8,462 bases of DNA from Bacillota bacterium (GCA_023425485.1 JAFACO010000428.1:1-8462), one strand, 5' to 3'. Positions 1 through 7,383 are shown, counted from the first letter of the stretch. Translations and numbers: made by a program. The notes: generated from the sequence alone by a model not told the origin.

Positions 1-488
1 TGATTACCGTTGGGACTCCAGCAACCCTAGCATTTGAATTTTATAATATGGGTAAATCACCTTTAAATAATGTTATTGCTAAAGTAGAAGGGGATTTTAT
101 TAAGTCTGATGGAGAAATGCAGATCATTGGTAATGTTGCAGAAGGTACCCCATCTTATGTAGAGTTTCAAGTTACCCCAAATATTGAAGGAGATGCAAAA
201 GGTGTATTGCGATTTACCTTTGAAGATAGTAATGGGGATCAAGTAGAGTTTACACAGGACTTCTCACAGTTTGTTTCTGGAATGACAAGCATTGATCCAG
301 GCCCAATTGATCCGGGAACCGGTGTATTTAATCCGGATGAAGGCGCAGCTAAAAAAGAAATTTTACCTTTATGGGCATTTATAGTGGCTCAAATCGTAAT
401 CTTCCTATTATTTATACCAATTACAAGAAAGGTTATTATCAATGTTTATAAAGCGAGACTTCGTAAACAGGATGAAAAAGAATTATAA
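1..488 (+). CDS. Membrane-anchored NEW3/CARDB-like beta-sandwich protein, C-terminal part of an ABC operon accessory gene
   Basis: The reading frame is open from position 3 with no stop upstream, so this is the 3' part of a longer gene; about 161 residues are visible. The first ~90 residues alternate hydrophobic and polar residues as in an Ig-like beta-sandwich of the NEW3/CARDB type (COG1361-like): an N-terminal 'FEFYNMGKSPLNNV' strand-turn pattern, then a VEFQVTP strand. A Pro/Gly/Asp linker with two IDPG motifs follows, then one transmembrane helix (visible residues ~121-141, WAFIVAQIVIFLLFIP) and a basic tail rich in Arg/Lys. This implies an extracellular domain with a short cytoplasmic tail; a signal peptide would lie outside the window. 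Such proteins often sit beside MacB-type ABC transporters, and a MacB-like permease lies two genes downstream, so a role as an extracytoplasmic accessory subunit is likely. The family call rests on pattern, not on a search. Confidence 0.72.
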   Translation, partial: ITVGTPATLAFEFYNMGKSPLNNVIAKVEGDFIKSDGEMQIIGNVAEGTPSYVEFQVTPNIEGDAKGVLRFTFEDSNGDQVEFTQDFSQFVSGMTSIDPGPIDPGTGVFNPDEGAAKKEILPLWAFIVAQIVIFLLFIPITRKVIINVYKARLRKQDEKEL

Positions 489-522
489 AAGGGAAGTCTG
501 ATGAATGGAGGACATTAAGAAT

Positions 523-1164
523 ATGAATAGTACAGTAGAAAGCAGTAGTGTAGCAACCACATCTGTTGCGGTTGCACAAGAACCTAATGTTAAAATAGCA
601 GTACCTGAAAGTACAACGAAGGATGTTAAAATAGCGGTAGAAGAAAATTCTTCATCAAGTACAACAGTATCAGAACCAGTAGTAACGGATGAAACTACAA
701 CAAATACAACAACCGGCGAAGTAGCAACCGGTGATGTAACTGCAGAAGAAACACCCGTGGATGGTGCAGCTGTGGATGAAACAACACCCGAGGAAGCAGC
801 AACCGATGAGGTTGGAGCAGACACAAGTGTAACAGACGAAGTAGTAACGGATGAGACAGCAACAGATACATCTGGAACGGAAGAGGTTCCTGTTGATGCG
901 ATTGGAACAGACGATGCTTTAGTAGATGAAATGCCAGTGGAAGAAGTAATATCAGATGGCGGATACATTGACCCCGGCTATACTGGTGAATTGGGTGAAG
1001 GAACGATAGTAGATCCAGGAATGGGTCAGGTAAAAGATCCGCTTCTTTCCAACTGGTTCTTTGTAATCGGTATTTCTGTAGCAGTTTTATTTGTAAGTAT
1101 AGCACTTGGAACCTTACTGGCACGCAGAAAAATTAAAAAAGGAATTGAGATATATGAGGATTGA
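523..1164 (+). CDS. Acidic low-complexity single-pass membrane protein (hypothetical)
   Basis: I do not recognise this as a known family. Residues ~1-150 are dominated by Thr, Val, Glu, Asp, Ala and Ser in loose TDE/TEEV-like repeats; the 14-base DNA word GTAGTAACGGATGA occurs twice (679-692, 841-854). Then come IDPG and VDPG motifs, one transmembrane helix (WFFVIGISVAVLFVSIALGTLL) and a basic RRKIKK tail. The positive-inside rule puts the tail in the cytoplasm and the acidic part outside, yet there is no N-terminal signal peptide, and a stop at 502-504 rules out a longer start. I chose ATG 523 because GGAGG (507-511) precedes it by 11 bases; ATG 505 is the alternative, adding six residues but with only a weak GGGAAG upstream. 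It lies between an accessory protein gene and a permease gene, overlapping the latter by 11 bases, so it probably belongs to that ABC system. Its function is unknown. Confidence 0.7.
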   Translation: MNSTVESSSVATTSVAVAQEPNVKIAVPESTTKDVKIAVEENSSSSTTVSEPVVTDETTTNTTTGEVATGDVTAEETPVDGAAVDETTPEEAATDEVGADTSVTDEVVTDETATDTSGTEEVPVDAIGTDDALVDEMPVEEVISDGGYIDPGYTGELGEGTIVDPGMGQVKDPLLSNWFFVIGISVAVLFVSIALGTLLARRKIKKGIEIYED

Positions 1165-2479
1165 TGATCTGTTCAAAATGGGCTTAAAGAGTTTGTCTCG
1201 CCGAAAAGCTAGAACAATTCTTACAGTCCTAGGAGTTATCATTGGTTCACTATCTATTATTATCATGGTTTCCATTGGTAAAGGAATGGAGAATAACTTT
1301 GACTCACAGCTCATGCAGCAGGGTGGACTAACCACCATTACGGTTGATGCAAACACAGGATATGTGGATGAAAATGGCAACTGGAATAATAGCAAGCAAG
1401 TCATAGATGATAGTATAGTGGAGCTATTTAAAACCCTTGATCATGTAAAAGCTGTTACGCCTTTAATTTACAAGCAAGCGATATTAACTTCGGGGAAATA
1501 TCAGGCGTGGATTAGCATACAGGTCATGGATTATGAGGCGATGAAGGAGTTTGATTTCCCTGCATTGCAATACGGTGAATATCCGAATGAGGAGGATAAT
1601 AGTCCAATTGTTTTTGGATCTTCTATGCCGAATAATTTTACTGATCCAAAGTCCATGATGTGGCAGCCGGTAGATGTTGATATTCAGAAGGAAAAGGTGG
1701 TATTATCCTTTCAAGACTATCAGCCAGATCCTAAAAAGAAATCCTTTAAAATGCCGCTAACGAGTATTGCGAAGATGGTAGAGACACAGGGAGAATACGA
1801 CTGGAGTATTTATATGGATACCGAATACTTTAAAGAAATCTACTTAAAATACTGCAACACCCTATCCTTAGCGGATCGTAAGAAAGCAATTAAGTCTCTA
1901 TACGAATATCAAACAATTAAATTGAATGTAGATAATGTAGATAATGTATCAGACGTACAGGCTAAAATTAAGGAAATGGGCTACCAGTCTTATAGCCAGA
2001 TGCAATATTTAGAGCCTTTAAAGAAGACTTCTGAAACGCTACAGATGGTATTAGGTGCCTTAGGTGCTGTTGCCATGGTAGTATCTGCAATCAGTATTGC
2101 TAATACCATGGTAATGTCCATCTATGAGAGAACCAAAGAAATTGGTATCATGAAGGTTCTTGGATGTACCATAAAGGATATTCGTAAATTGTTCTTATTT
2201 GAAGCTGGAATGATTGGATTATTTGGTGGAATAATTGGAATTATTCTAGGCTATATATCCTCCTGGGGTATCAATAAGTATGGAGGACCAATTTTTGGAG
2301 CACTGATGTCCGGCAATTACATGTATGATTCAACAAATACTAGCTTCTCTATTATTCCACTTTATTTGCCATTCATGTCTCTTGCGATATCCATTATAGT
2401 TGGTCTAGTGTCTGGATATTTCCCAGCACGTAGGGCTACGAAGATTAGTGCTATTGAGGCTATGAGATCAGAAGGTTAA
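1154..2479 (+). CDS. MacB/FtsX-family ABC transporter permease
   Basis: This is a 441-residue permease with the MacB architecture. A cytoplasmic N-terminus (LKSLSRRKARTILTVLGVIIG) leads into TM1 (~20-42), followed by a large extracytoplasmic MacB_PCD-like domain (~43-295). The C-terminal FtsX domain has TM2 (~297-323), the conserved ERTKEIGIMKVLG coupling segment (~325-337), TM3 (~346-372), TM4 (~400-424) and the terminal PARRATKISAIEAMR motif. Family members use ATP hydrolysis by a partner LolD/MacB-type ATPase for mechanotransmission or export of peptides, lipoproteins or drugs; the substrate here cannot be read from sequence. I chose ATG 1154, after AAAAAAGGA. The frame is open further up to ATG 1106, but that would overlap the upstream gene by 59 bases and add an untypical leader. 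The start overlaps the previous stop by 11 bases, suggesting translational coupling. No ATPase gene is in the window, so it should lie upstream. The family call is firm. Confidence 0.93.
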   Translation: MRIDDLFKMGLKSLSRRKARTILTVLGVIIGSLSIIIMVSIGKGMENNFDSQLMQQGGLTTITVDANTGYVDENGNWNNSKQVIDDSIVELFKTLDHVKAVTPLIYKQAILTSGKYQAWISIQVMDYEAMKEFDFPALQYGEYPNEEDNSPIVFGSSMPNNFTDPKSMMWQPVDVDIQKEKVVLSFQDYQPDPKKKSFKMPLTSIAKMVETQGEYDWSIYMDTEYFKEIYLKYCNTLSLADRKKAIKSLYEYQTIKLNVDNVDNVSDVQAKIKEMGYQSYSQMQYLEPLKKTSETLQMVLGALGAVAMVVSAISIANTMVMSIYERTKEIGIMKVLGCTIKDIRKLFLFEAGMIGLFGGIIGIILGYISSWGINKYGGPIFGALMSGNYMYDSTNTSFSIIPLYLPFMSLAISIIVGLVSGYFPARRATKISAIEAMRSEG

Positions 2480-2530
2480 TATGAGGCTGATAATTTGAAA
2501 AACCCTATTACTTAATTAAAAATATTTAAA

Positions 2531-2573
2531 AAAATGGGATATTTGAAATGAATAATTTCAAGTATCTCATTTT
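2531..2573 (+). terminator. Hairpin terminator of the ABC operon
   Basis: A 19-bp stem pairs 2531-2549 with 2555-2573 around a 5-base loop (GAATA), continuous in RNA with two G-U pairs. The left arm starts with AAAA and the right arm ends in TTTT, so part of the U-tract is in the stem. It lies 52 bases after the permease stop and before a new promoter. The stem is AT-rich, which weakens it, but the position and symmetry fit an intrinsic terminator, possibly bidirectional. Confidence 0.7.
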
Positions 2574-2660
2574 GTATCTTAGATTTAAATATATAAAAAC
2601 CACATTAAAAACAGTTAGGTTTACGGAATTAGAAGATAACTGTTGCAAACAAGTTACCGA

Positions 2661-2689
2661 TTGGATTTTTAAAAGTATTGTGTTATAAT
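2661..2689 (+). promoter_or_regulatory. SigA-type promoter for the zinc-ribbon gene
   Basis: A perfect TATAAT -10 box (2684-2689) is preceded by an extended -10 TG (2681-2682). A weak -35 TTGGAT (2661-2666) lies at the ideal 17-base spacing. The start site would be near 2696, giving a leader of about 127 bases before ATG 2823. A 7-base inverted pair (ACAGTTA 2611-2617, TAACTGT 2637-2643) lies just upstream and might be an operator. Confidence 0.65.
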
Positions 2690-2726
2690 GTCCATTATTG
2701 ATTAAATAAGAAAAAATAGGTGGATA

Positions 2727-2809
2727 GGTTGAAAAGGAAAGTTTGTTCAACCGAAAAAAAGTACTGGAACGTACTTTTCGCTCATAATTTGTATACCGCT
2801 GAAGCGGTA
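2727..2809 (+). promoter_or_regulatory. Structured 5' leader with three successive hairpins
   Basis: Three hairpins follow each other in the predicted leader. The first has a 7-bp GGTTGAA/TTCAACC stem (2727-2733 with 2746-2752). The second has an 8-bp AAAAGTAC/GTACTTTT stem (2757-2764 with 2771-2778). The third has TACCGC/GCGGTA around a TGAA tetraloop (2794-2809), ending four bases before the GGAGG of the downstream gene. I do not recognise a known riboswitch. The last hairpin is placed to affect ribosome access; a regulatory role is inference. Confidence 0.35.
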
Positions 2810-2821
2810 GATGGAGGCTAA
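2729..2821 (+). CDS. Possible 30-residue leader peptide (TTG start)
   Basis: A TTG codon at 2729, five bases after AGGTGG (2718-2723), opens a 30-codon frame ending in TAA at 2819-2821, one base before the ATG of the zinc-ribbon gene. The peptide would begin with K-R-K-V-C, contain KKYWNVLFAHNLY and end in AVDGG. It would cover all three hairpins and the downstream Shine-Dalgarno site, the arrangement expected for translational coupling or a leader peptide. Against it are the rare start codon, the short length and the lack of any recognised family. It may be a chance open frame. Confidence 0.22.
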   Translation: MKRKVCSTEKKYWNVLFAHNLYTAEAVDGG

Positions 2822-2822
2822 T

Positions 2823-3350
2823 ATGAGATGTAAGGTTTGTGGTAGAGAAAGTCAGAACGAGGGAGCTAATTTTTGCGATTACTGTGGCAATTCATTTCGA
2901 GAACAGGCACAAGCTCCTTATCATGTAGACTTTCGACAACATGAAATGCAGAGTAATCAAGGTTATTATCCCAATACTATGGGAATGCAATATCAGCAGG
3001 GGAATCCAGCACAGGGATTTCAGGGACAAGGATATCCACAGAATCTGGAAGACAATAGACCCACGACATTTCTTAACTGGTTAGGTACCTATGGTATTTT
3101 ATTTATACCATTTGTGGGCTGGTTAATATTTTTAATCATGCTGATTGTGTGGTCGGTAAGTGGTAATACACCAGCAAGTAAAAAGAACTGGGCAAGAGCA
3201 ACGCTGATTTTTTCTGCAATTATGTTTATAATCGTTGTAATTTATCTATTTATAGTCATTATGTCAATGGACCCAGAGCTTATTAAGCAGATACAGAGTG
3301 GAACCTTTGATTATGATACTTATAATCAGATATTACGGGAGTATAAGTAA
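2823..3350 (+). CDS. Zinc-ribbon membrane protein, hypothetical
   Basis: This 175-residue protein starts with a zinc ribbon: Cys3-x2-Cys6 and Cys18-x2-Cys21, of the 'CxxCG...FCxxCG' type common in Firmicutes membrane proteins. Residues ~25-78 form a Gln/Gly/Tyr/Pro-rich flexible linker. Two transmembrane helices follow (~89-112 and ~123-147), then a short polar C-terminal tail (MDPELIKQIQSG...). The layout resembles zinc-ribbon proteins with DUF4870- or YckD-like small membrane domains, but I cannot fix the family. The ribbon is probably cytoplasmic, with both termini inside. I chose ATG 2823 because GGAGG (2813-2817) lies five bases upstream and Cys3 then sits right at the N-terminus; ATG 2811 has no ribosome binding site. 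It has its own promoter at 2661-2689, and gltX follows after 45 bases with no terminator between, so the two may be cotranscribed. Function unknown. Confidence 0.82.
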   Translation: MRCKVCGRESQNEGANFCDYCGNSFREQAQAPYHVDFRQHEMQSNQGYYPNTMGMQYQQGNPAQGFQGQGYPQNLEDNRPTTFLNWLGTYGILFIPFVGWLIFLIMLIVWSVSGNTPASKKNWARATLIFSAIMFIIVVIYLFIVIMSMDPELIKQIQSGTFDYDTYNQILREYK

Positions 3351-3395
3351 GAAAAGTTTATTGAAAAGAATAAAATATATTGTGAGGTTAGTAGA

Positions 3396-4877
3396 ATGAG
3401 CAAAATTAGAACCAGATTTGCACCAAGCCCGACAGGTAGGATGCATGTCGGCAATTTAAGAACAGCGTTATATGAGTATTTAATCGCTAAGCATGAGGAT
3501 GGAACATTTATTTTAAGAATAGAGGACACAGATCAGGAACGTCTTGTGGAAGGAGCGGTAGATATTATCTATCGTACCATTAAGGGTACTGGTCTAATTC
3601 ACGATGAAGGACCAGATAAGGATGGAGGTTATGGCCCTTATGTCCAGAGTGAACGTCAGTCAAGTGGTATTTATCTGGAATATGCAAAGCAATTGGTGGA
3701 AAAAGGTGCTGCTTATTACTGCTTCTGTACAAAGGACAGACTAGCAACTTTAAAAACTGCAGTTGGTAATTCTCTCGAAGAGGAAGAGGACGCAAAGGAT
3801 GTTAAGGAAATTACAAAATATGATAAACATTGTCTTCACCTTACAAAGGAGGAGATTGCAGCGAATTTAGCAGCCAATATTCCTTATGTTATTCGTCAGA
3901 ATAATCCAACGGATGGATCAACCACCTTTCATGATGCTATTTTTGGAACTATTACAGTAGACAATGAAGAACTTGATGATATGGTTTTAATAAAGTCCGA
4001 TGGGTATCCTACCTACAACTTTGCTAATGTAGTGGATGATCATATGATGAAGATTACCCATGTAGTTCGTGGTAATGAATACTTATCCTCTACACCAAAG
4101 TATACAAGATTATATCAGGATTTTGGTTGGGAGGAGCCAGTTTATGTGCATCTTCCGTTGATTACCAATGAAGAGCATAAGAAGCTTAGTAAGCGTAGCG
4201 GACATTCGTCCTATGAGGACTTATTGGAGCAAGGCTTTGTATCTGAGGCAATTATTAATTTTGTTGCATTACTTGGATGGAGCTCTTCCAACAATAATGA
4301 AATAATGTCTCTTGAGGAGTTAATTAAGGAATTTGATTATACTCATATTAATAAAGCACCTGCCGTATTTGATATTGTTAAATTACGTTGGATGAACGGT
4401 GAATATCTAAAGAGCATGGACTTTGAGAAATATTACGAATTAGCGCTTCCTTATATTAAAGAAGTAATCACCAGAGATATTGATACTAAGAGAGTAGCGG
4501 CTTTAGTAAAGACAAGAATAGAAACCCTGGTTGATATTAAGGGAATTATAGATTTCTTTGAAGCACTTCCAGATTATGATATAGAGATGTTTAGCCATAA
4601 GAAAATGAAAACAGATGCAGAAAGCTCTTTGCGTGTCCTTACTGATCTTTTACCAAGATTTGAAGCCCTTGAAGATTATTCTGAAGCTGGAATAGAAGCA
4701 TTGTTAATGGGTTATATTGCAGAGAAAGAAATTAAGAATGGACAAGGTTTATGGCCTGTAAGAACAGCAGTTTCCGGAAAGCAATCCACACCTGGTGGTG
4801 CCTATGAAATTATGAGCATCTTAGGTAAGGAAGAGAGTCTTCGCCGTATTCAAGTTGCAATTGATAAATTAAGTTAG
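3396..4877 (+). CDS. gltX: Glutamyl-tRNA synthetase
   Basis: This class I aminoacyl-tRNA synthetase joins glutamate to tRNA-Glu in the cytoplasm using ATP. It has 493 residues, normal for bacterial GluRS. The N-terminal FAPSPTGRMHVGN segment carries the HIGH motif as HVGN (17-20), followed by RIEDTDQER. The second ATP-binding motif (KMSKS) appears as KLSKR (263-267). A Cys-x-Cys (109, 111) and Cys-x-His (146, 148) pair match the zinc-binding site known from E. coli-type enzymes, with a Glu-rich insertion (~126-140) between them. The alpha-helical anticodon-binding domain fills roughly residues 330-493. The start ATG 3396 follows GTGAGG by eight bases. Many Lachnospiraceae also use a GatCAB amidotransferase, so the enzyme could also charge tRNA-Gln, but the sequence alone does not decide this. 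The upstream neighbour is the zinc-ribbon gene; downstream is a long inverted-repeat structure. Confidence 0.98.
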   Translation: MSKIRTRFAPSPTGRMHVGNLRTALYEYLIAKHEDGTFILRIEDTDQERLVEGAVDIIYRTIKGTGLIHDEGPDKDGGYGPYVQSERQSSGIYLEYAKQLVEKGAAYYCFCTKDRLATLKTAVGNSLEEEEDAKDVKEITKYDKHCLHLTKEEIAANLAANIPYVIRQNNPTDGSTTFHDAIFGTITVDNEELDDMVLIKSDGYPTYNFANVVDDHMMKITHVVRGNEYLSSTPKYTRLYQDFGWEEPVYVHLPLITNEEHKKLSKRSGHSSYEDLLEQGFVSEAIINFVALLGWSSSNNNEIMSLEELIKEFDYTHINKAPAVFDIVKLRWMNGEYLKSMDFEKYYELALPYIKEVITRDIDTKRVAALVKTRIETLVDIKGIIDFFEALPDYDIEMFSHKKMKTDAESSLRVLTDLLPRFEALEDYSEAGIEALLMGYIAEKEIKNGQGLWPVRTAVSGKQSTPGGAYEIMSILGKEESLRRIQVAIDKLS

Positions 4878-4887
4878 TTTATATTAA

Positions 4888-5034
4888 AATTTGAGTGTCA
4901 AAAGATATGTCTTATTTTGCACCAACGATTTCATACCGTTGCTCATCAAACTATATTGTGTATAACTAAGTGCAGTTTGTTTATGCGCAATTTGACAAAG
5001 CGTAAAAGTATGAATGACTTTTGGCACTCAAATT
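4888..5034. repeat. 147-base element bounded by a 17-bp inverted repeat
   Basis: AATTTGAGTGTCAAAAG (4888-4904) is the reverse complement of 5018-5034 except for one T-G pair, so it pairs fully in RNA. The 113 bases between can form smaller stems: CAACG/CGTTG (4923-4927 with 4937-4941), CAAAC/GTTTG (4947-4951 with 4975-4979) and TATA/TATA (4952-4955 with 4961-4964). The word TTATAT appears on both sides (4879-4884 and 5033-5038), overlapping the right arm, so a target duplication is only suggestive. No protein is encoded. It starts 11 bases after the gltX stop and may end that transcript, but no clear T-tract follows. Alternatives are a MITE-like non-autonomous element, a dispersed palindromic repeat, or a structured RNA. 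Confidence 0.6.
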
Positions 5035-5388
5035 ATATAATAAAATTAAGTAGAAAATATATGATATTAGAAATTATTCTTTGTTAGATTTTTAATTAAT
5101 AATAATTTAAATAGAAACGACAAAATTAATGGTTTATGTAATTAGGATAATGCTGCTGCCATTAGTAACATCTATCGTAGTCATGTTAAATCTTTGATAG
5201 CATTCTTTAAATTCTATGCAAGTTTGTAAGTTGCGGTCCGTATAGCTATTCTTTTTTTCTGTTCATATTTTTCTTTATGAAATCCAATAACAAGTAATAA
5301 CGAATAGAAGTTTAAAGATTTATAAGATTATGTTGAATTAATTTAATAGTTTAGAGACAAATTACAGAAATCATTAGCTTTATAGACG
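5035..5388. other. AT-rich intergenic region with no recognised gene
   Basis: This stretch between the inverted-repeat element and the helicase gene is strongly AT-rich, with many stops in all frames. I see no convincing coding frame, tRNA or strong hairpin. An 8-base palindrome ATAGCTAT followed by a T7 tract lies near 5240-5256, too weak to call a terminator. The region could hold remains of a lost gene, but nothing in it is recognisable. Confidence 0.6.
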
Positions 5389-5400
5389 ATGCTTAACACG

Positions 5401-5429
5401 CTGTCATGGAAGTTAATGCGTATGATAAT
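5401..5429 (+). promoter_or_regulatory. Weak SigA-like promoter candidate for the helicase gene
   Basis: CTGTCA (5401-5406) and GATAAT (5424-5429) are separated by 17 bases and match the -35 and -10 consensus at four and five of six positions. The start would be near 5436, just before the AGAGGGGG ribosome binding site, giving a very short leader. The region is AT-rich, so a chance match is possible. Confidence 0.35.
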
Positions 5430-5454
5430 GTATAAAAGAGGGGGAGTGAAGAGT

Positions 5455-7302
5455 ATGAACATGAATGCAGCACAGCTGGAAGCTATGGTTCATGGAGAGG
5501 GACCAATGTTAGTTCTTGCTGGACCAGGATCAGGAAAAACTACGGTAATAACAGAGAGAACTAGGTATTTAATTGAGAATAGTCACATTAAGGAAGATAA
5601 AATCTTAGTTATTACCTTTACCAGAGCTGCTGCCACCCATATGAAAGAACGCTTTTTGAGGTTAAGAGGACTTAATCATACTGGAGTAAATTTTGGTACC
5701 TTCCATGCAGTATTTTTCACAATACTTAAGCATGCTTATGGTTTTACCGGAGCTAATATTGTAAAAGAAGATGTAAGATATCAATATATGAAAGAGATTA
5801 TTCATCGTTTAGAGCTGGAATATGAGGATGAGAAGGATTTTATTAATGAGTTATTTTCTGAAATAAGTCTGGTAAAAGGAAATCGTATGGAGATTAGTAA
5901 TTACTACTCCATCTCCTGTTCGGATGAAATATTTCGAGGTATTTATCAGGAATATGAGAAAAGATTAAGAAGAGCCAACCTCATAGATTTCGATGATATG
6001 CTTTTATTAAGCTACCAGTTATTGACTGAACGAGAGGATATATTAAAGCTTTGGCAGGACAAATTTCATTACATATTAATCGATGAATTTCAAGATATTA
6101 ATCTTGTACAATATGAAATTATTAGAATGTTAGCACTGCCACAAAACAACCTCTTTATAGTGGGGGATGATGATCAGTCCATCTACCGTTTTCGCGGTGC
6201 GAAACCTGAAATAATGCTTAACTTTCCCAAAGATTATCCTAATTGTAAACAGATTGTACTTAATATTAATTATCGCTCTACAAATCATATTCTGGAAGCC
6301 TCCAATCGACTTGTACAATGTAATCAAAACAGATATGAGAAGATAATCAAAGGAGTAAGTGGTCAGGGAAATGAAGTGGCATGCAAGTATTTTAATACCC
6401 TGGCGGAGGAAAATCAGGCTATTGCAAGTGAGATACAAAGACTTTTAACGGAAGGTATTTCCTTGTCCGATATGGTTATTTTGGTCCGAACCACCCATGG
6501 TTCCGGTTCTTTACTTCATAAGCTAATGGAATATAACATTCCCTTTCAGATGAGGGATTCCTTGCCTAACTTATTTGAACATTGGATTACACGAGATATA
6601 TTAAGTTATATTAAGATAGCTATGGGAAAGACTGAGAGAAGTTTGTTTTTGCAGATTATTAACCGGCCGAAGAGGTATATCAGTAGAGAAAGCTTTGAAG
6701 CACCAGAGGTAGATCTCGATTCTGTAAGGGATTTTTATGAGGATAAAACCTGGGTCTTAGAACGAATTGAACAGTTAGAATATGATCTTTCCATTCTTGG
6801 TACGATGAATCCTTTTGCAGCAGTCAATTATATCAGGCGAGGCATTGGATACGAGGATTATTTAAAGGAATATGCAGATTACCGAAGAATTAAACCGGAG
6901 GAACTTATTGAGGTATTAGATGAACTTCAGGAAAGTGCAAGGAGCTTTAAAACCTATAAGGAATGGTTTGTCTATATGGAGGAGTATAAAGAAGAGCTAA
7001 TTAGACAGGCTACCGAAAACAAAGAATTCAAAAAAGATTGTATTACCATAGCAACCATGCACAGTGCAAAGGGTCTGGAATATCATACGGTTTTTATTGT
7101 AGATGCGAATGAAGGAATAACGCCTCATAAAAAGGCAGCATTGCCAGCCGATATTGAAGAAGAGCGAAGATTGTTCTATGTTGCGATGACCAGAGCAAAG
7201 GAATTACTCTATATTTATGGTGCTAAAGAGAGATACAATAAAGTTATGCCCTGGTCACGATTTATTGAGGAATTAAAAGACAACAGTAAAGTCGTAAAGT
7301 AG
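5455..7302 (+). CDS. UvrD/Rep-family SF1 ATP-dependent DNA helicase
   Basis: This 615-residue superfamily 1A helicase would unwind DNA 3' to 5' using ATP in repair or replication. All motifs are visible: Q-motif NAAQLEAM (4-11), Walker A AGPGSGKT (22-29), motif Ia VITFTRAAATHMKER (~53-64), Walker B DEFQD (210-214), motif III GDDDQSIYRFRGA (237-249), motif IV NYRST (272-276), motif V ATMHSAKGLEY (533-543) and motif VI EERRLFYVAMTRAKELL (569-586). It is about 100 residues shorter than typical PcrA/UvrD and ends soon after motif VI, so it lacks the long C-terminal tail that contacts RNA polymerase or UvrB in those proteins. This fits a shorter UvrD-like paralogue rather than PcrA itself, so no gene symbol is given. 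I chose ATG 5455, eight bases after a GGGGAG site; ATG 5389 would add 22 untypical residues ahead of the conserved start. The gene converges on the DUF1292 gene. Confidence 0.95.
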   Translation: MNMNAAQLEAMVHGEGPMLVLAGPGSGKTTVITERTRYLIENSHIKEDKILVITFTRAAATHMKERFLRLRGLNHTGVNFGTFHAVFFTILKHAYGFTGANIVKEDVRYQYMKEIIHRLELEYEDEKDFINELFSEISLVKGNRMEISNYYSISCSDEIFRGIYQEYEKRLRRANLIDFDDMLLLSYQLLTEREDILKLWQDKFHYILIDEFQDINLVQYEIIRMLALPQNNLFIVGDDDQSIYRFRGAKPEIMLNFPKDYPNCKQIVLNINYRSTNHILEASNRLVQCNQNRYEKIIKGVSGQGNEVACKYFNTLAEENQAIASEIQRLLTEGISLSDMVILVRTTHGSGSLLHKLMEYNIPFQMRDSLPNLFEHWITRDILSYIKIAMGKTERSLFLQIINRPKRYISRESFEAPEVDLDSVRDFYEDKTWVLERIEQLEYDLSILGTMNPFAAVNYIRRGIGYEDYLKEYADYRRIKPEELIEVLDELQESARSFKTYKEWFVYMEEYKEELIRQATENKEFKKDCITIATMHSAKGLEYHTVFIVDANEGITPHKKAALPADIEEERRLFYVAMTRAKELLYIYGAKERYNKVMPWSRFIEELKDNSKVVK

Positions 7303-7347
7303 ATATAAAGTAATACAAATGAAACGCAATTCATTACTGCGTTAAAT

Positions 7348-7383
7348 AAAAAAGGCGTTTTGCATTGCTGCAAACGCCTTTTT
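7348..7383. terminator. Bidirectional intrinsic terminator between convergent genes
   Basis: GGCGTTT (7354-7360) pairs with AAACGCC (7372-7378), then after one unpaired T, GCA (7362-7364) pairs with TGC (7369-7371) around a TTGC loop. A6 precedes (7348-7353) and T5 follows (7379-7383), so both strands show a GC-rich stem plus U-tract. It lies 45 bases after the helicase stop and 15 bases past the DUF1292 stop. A second 6-bp stem, AACGCA/TGCGTT (7323-7328 with 7338-7343), lies on the helicase side. Confidence 0.9.

Noticed and set aside
483..968. 161-residue open frame on the - strand, rich in Ser/Val/Thr
   Set aside because: It is the antisense image of the acidic low-complexity gene at 523-1164, whose skewed codons keep several frames open. 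It has no ribosome binding site or recognisable domain.
2526..2750. 74-residue open frame on the - strand
   Set aside because: It runs through the operon terminator and the 2661-2689 promoter, is AT-driven in composition and has no convincing start signal.
2691..2822. Known riboswitch class in the leader of the zinc-ribbon gene
   Set aside because: Hairpins are present, but I could not match them to the conserved cores of the c-di-GMP, ydaO, TPP, SAM or T-box classes.
6130..6438. 102-residue open frame on the - strand inside the helicase gene
   Set aside because: It is antisense to conserved helicase motifs III and IV and has no coding character of its own.
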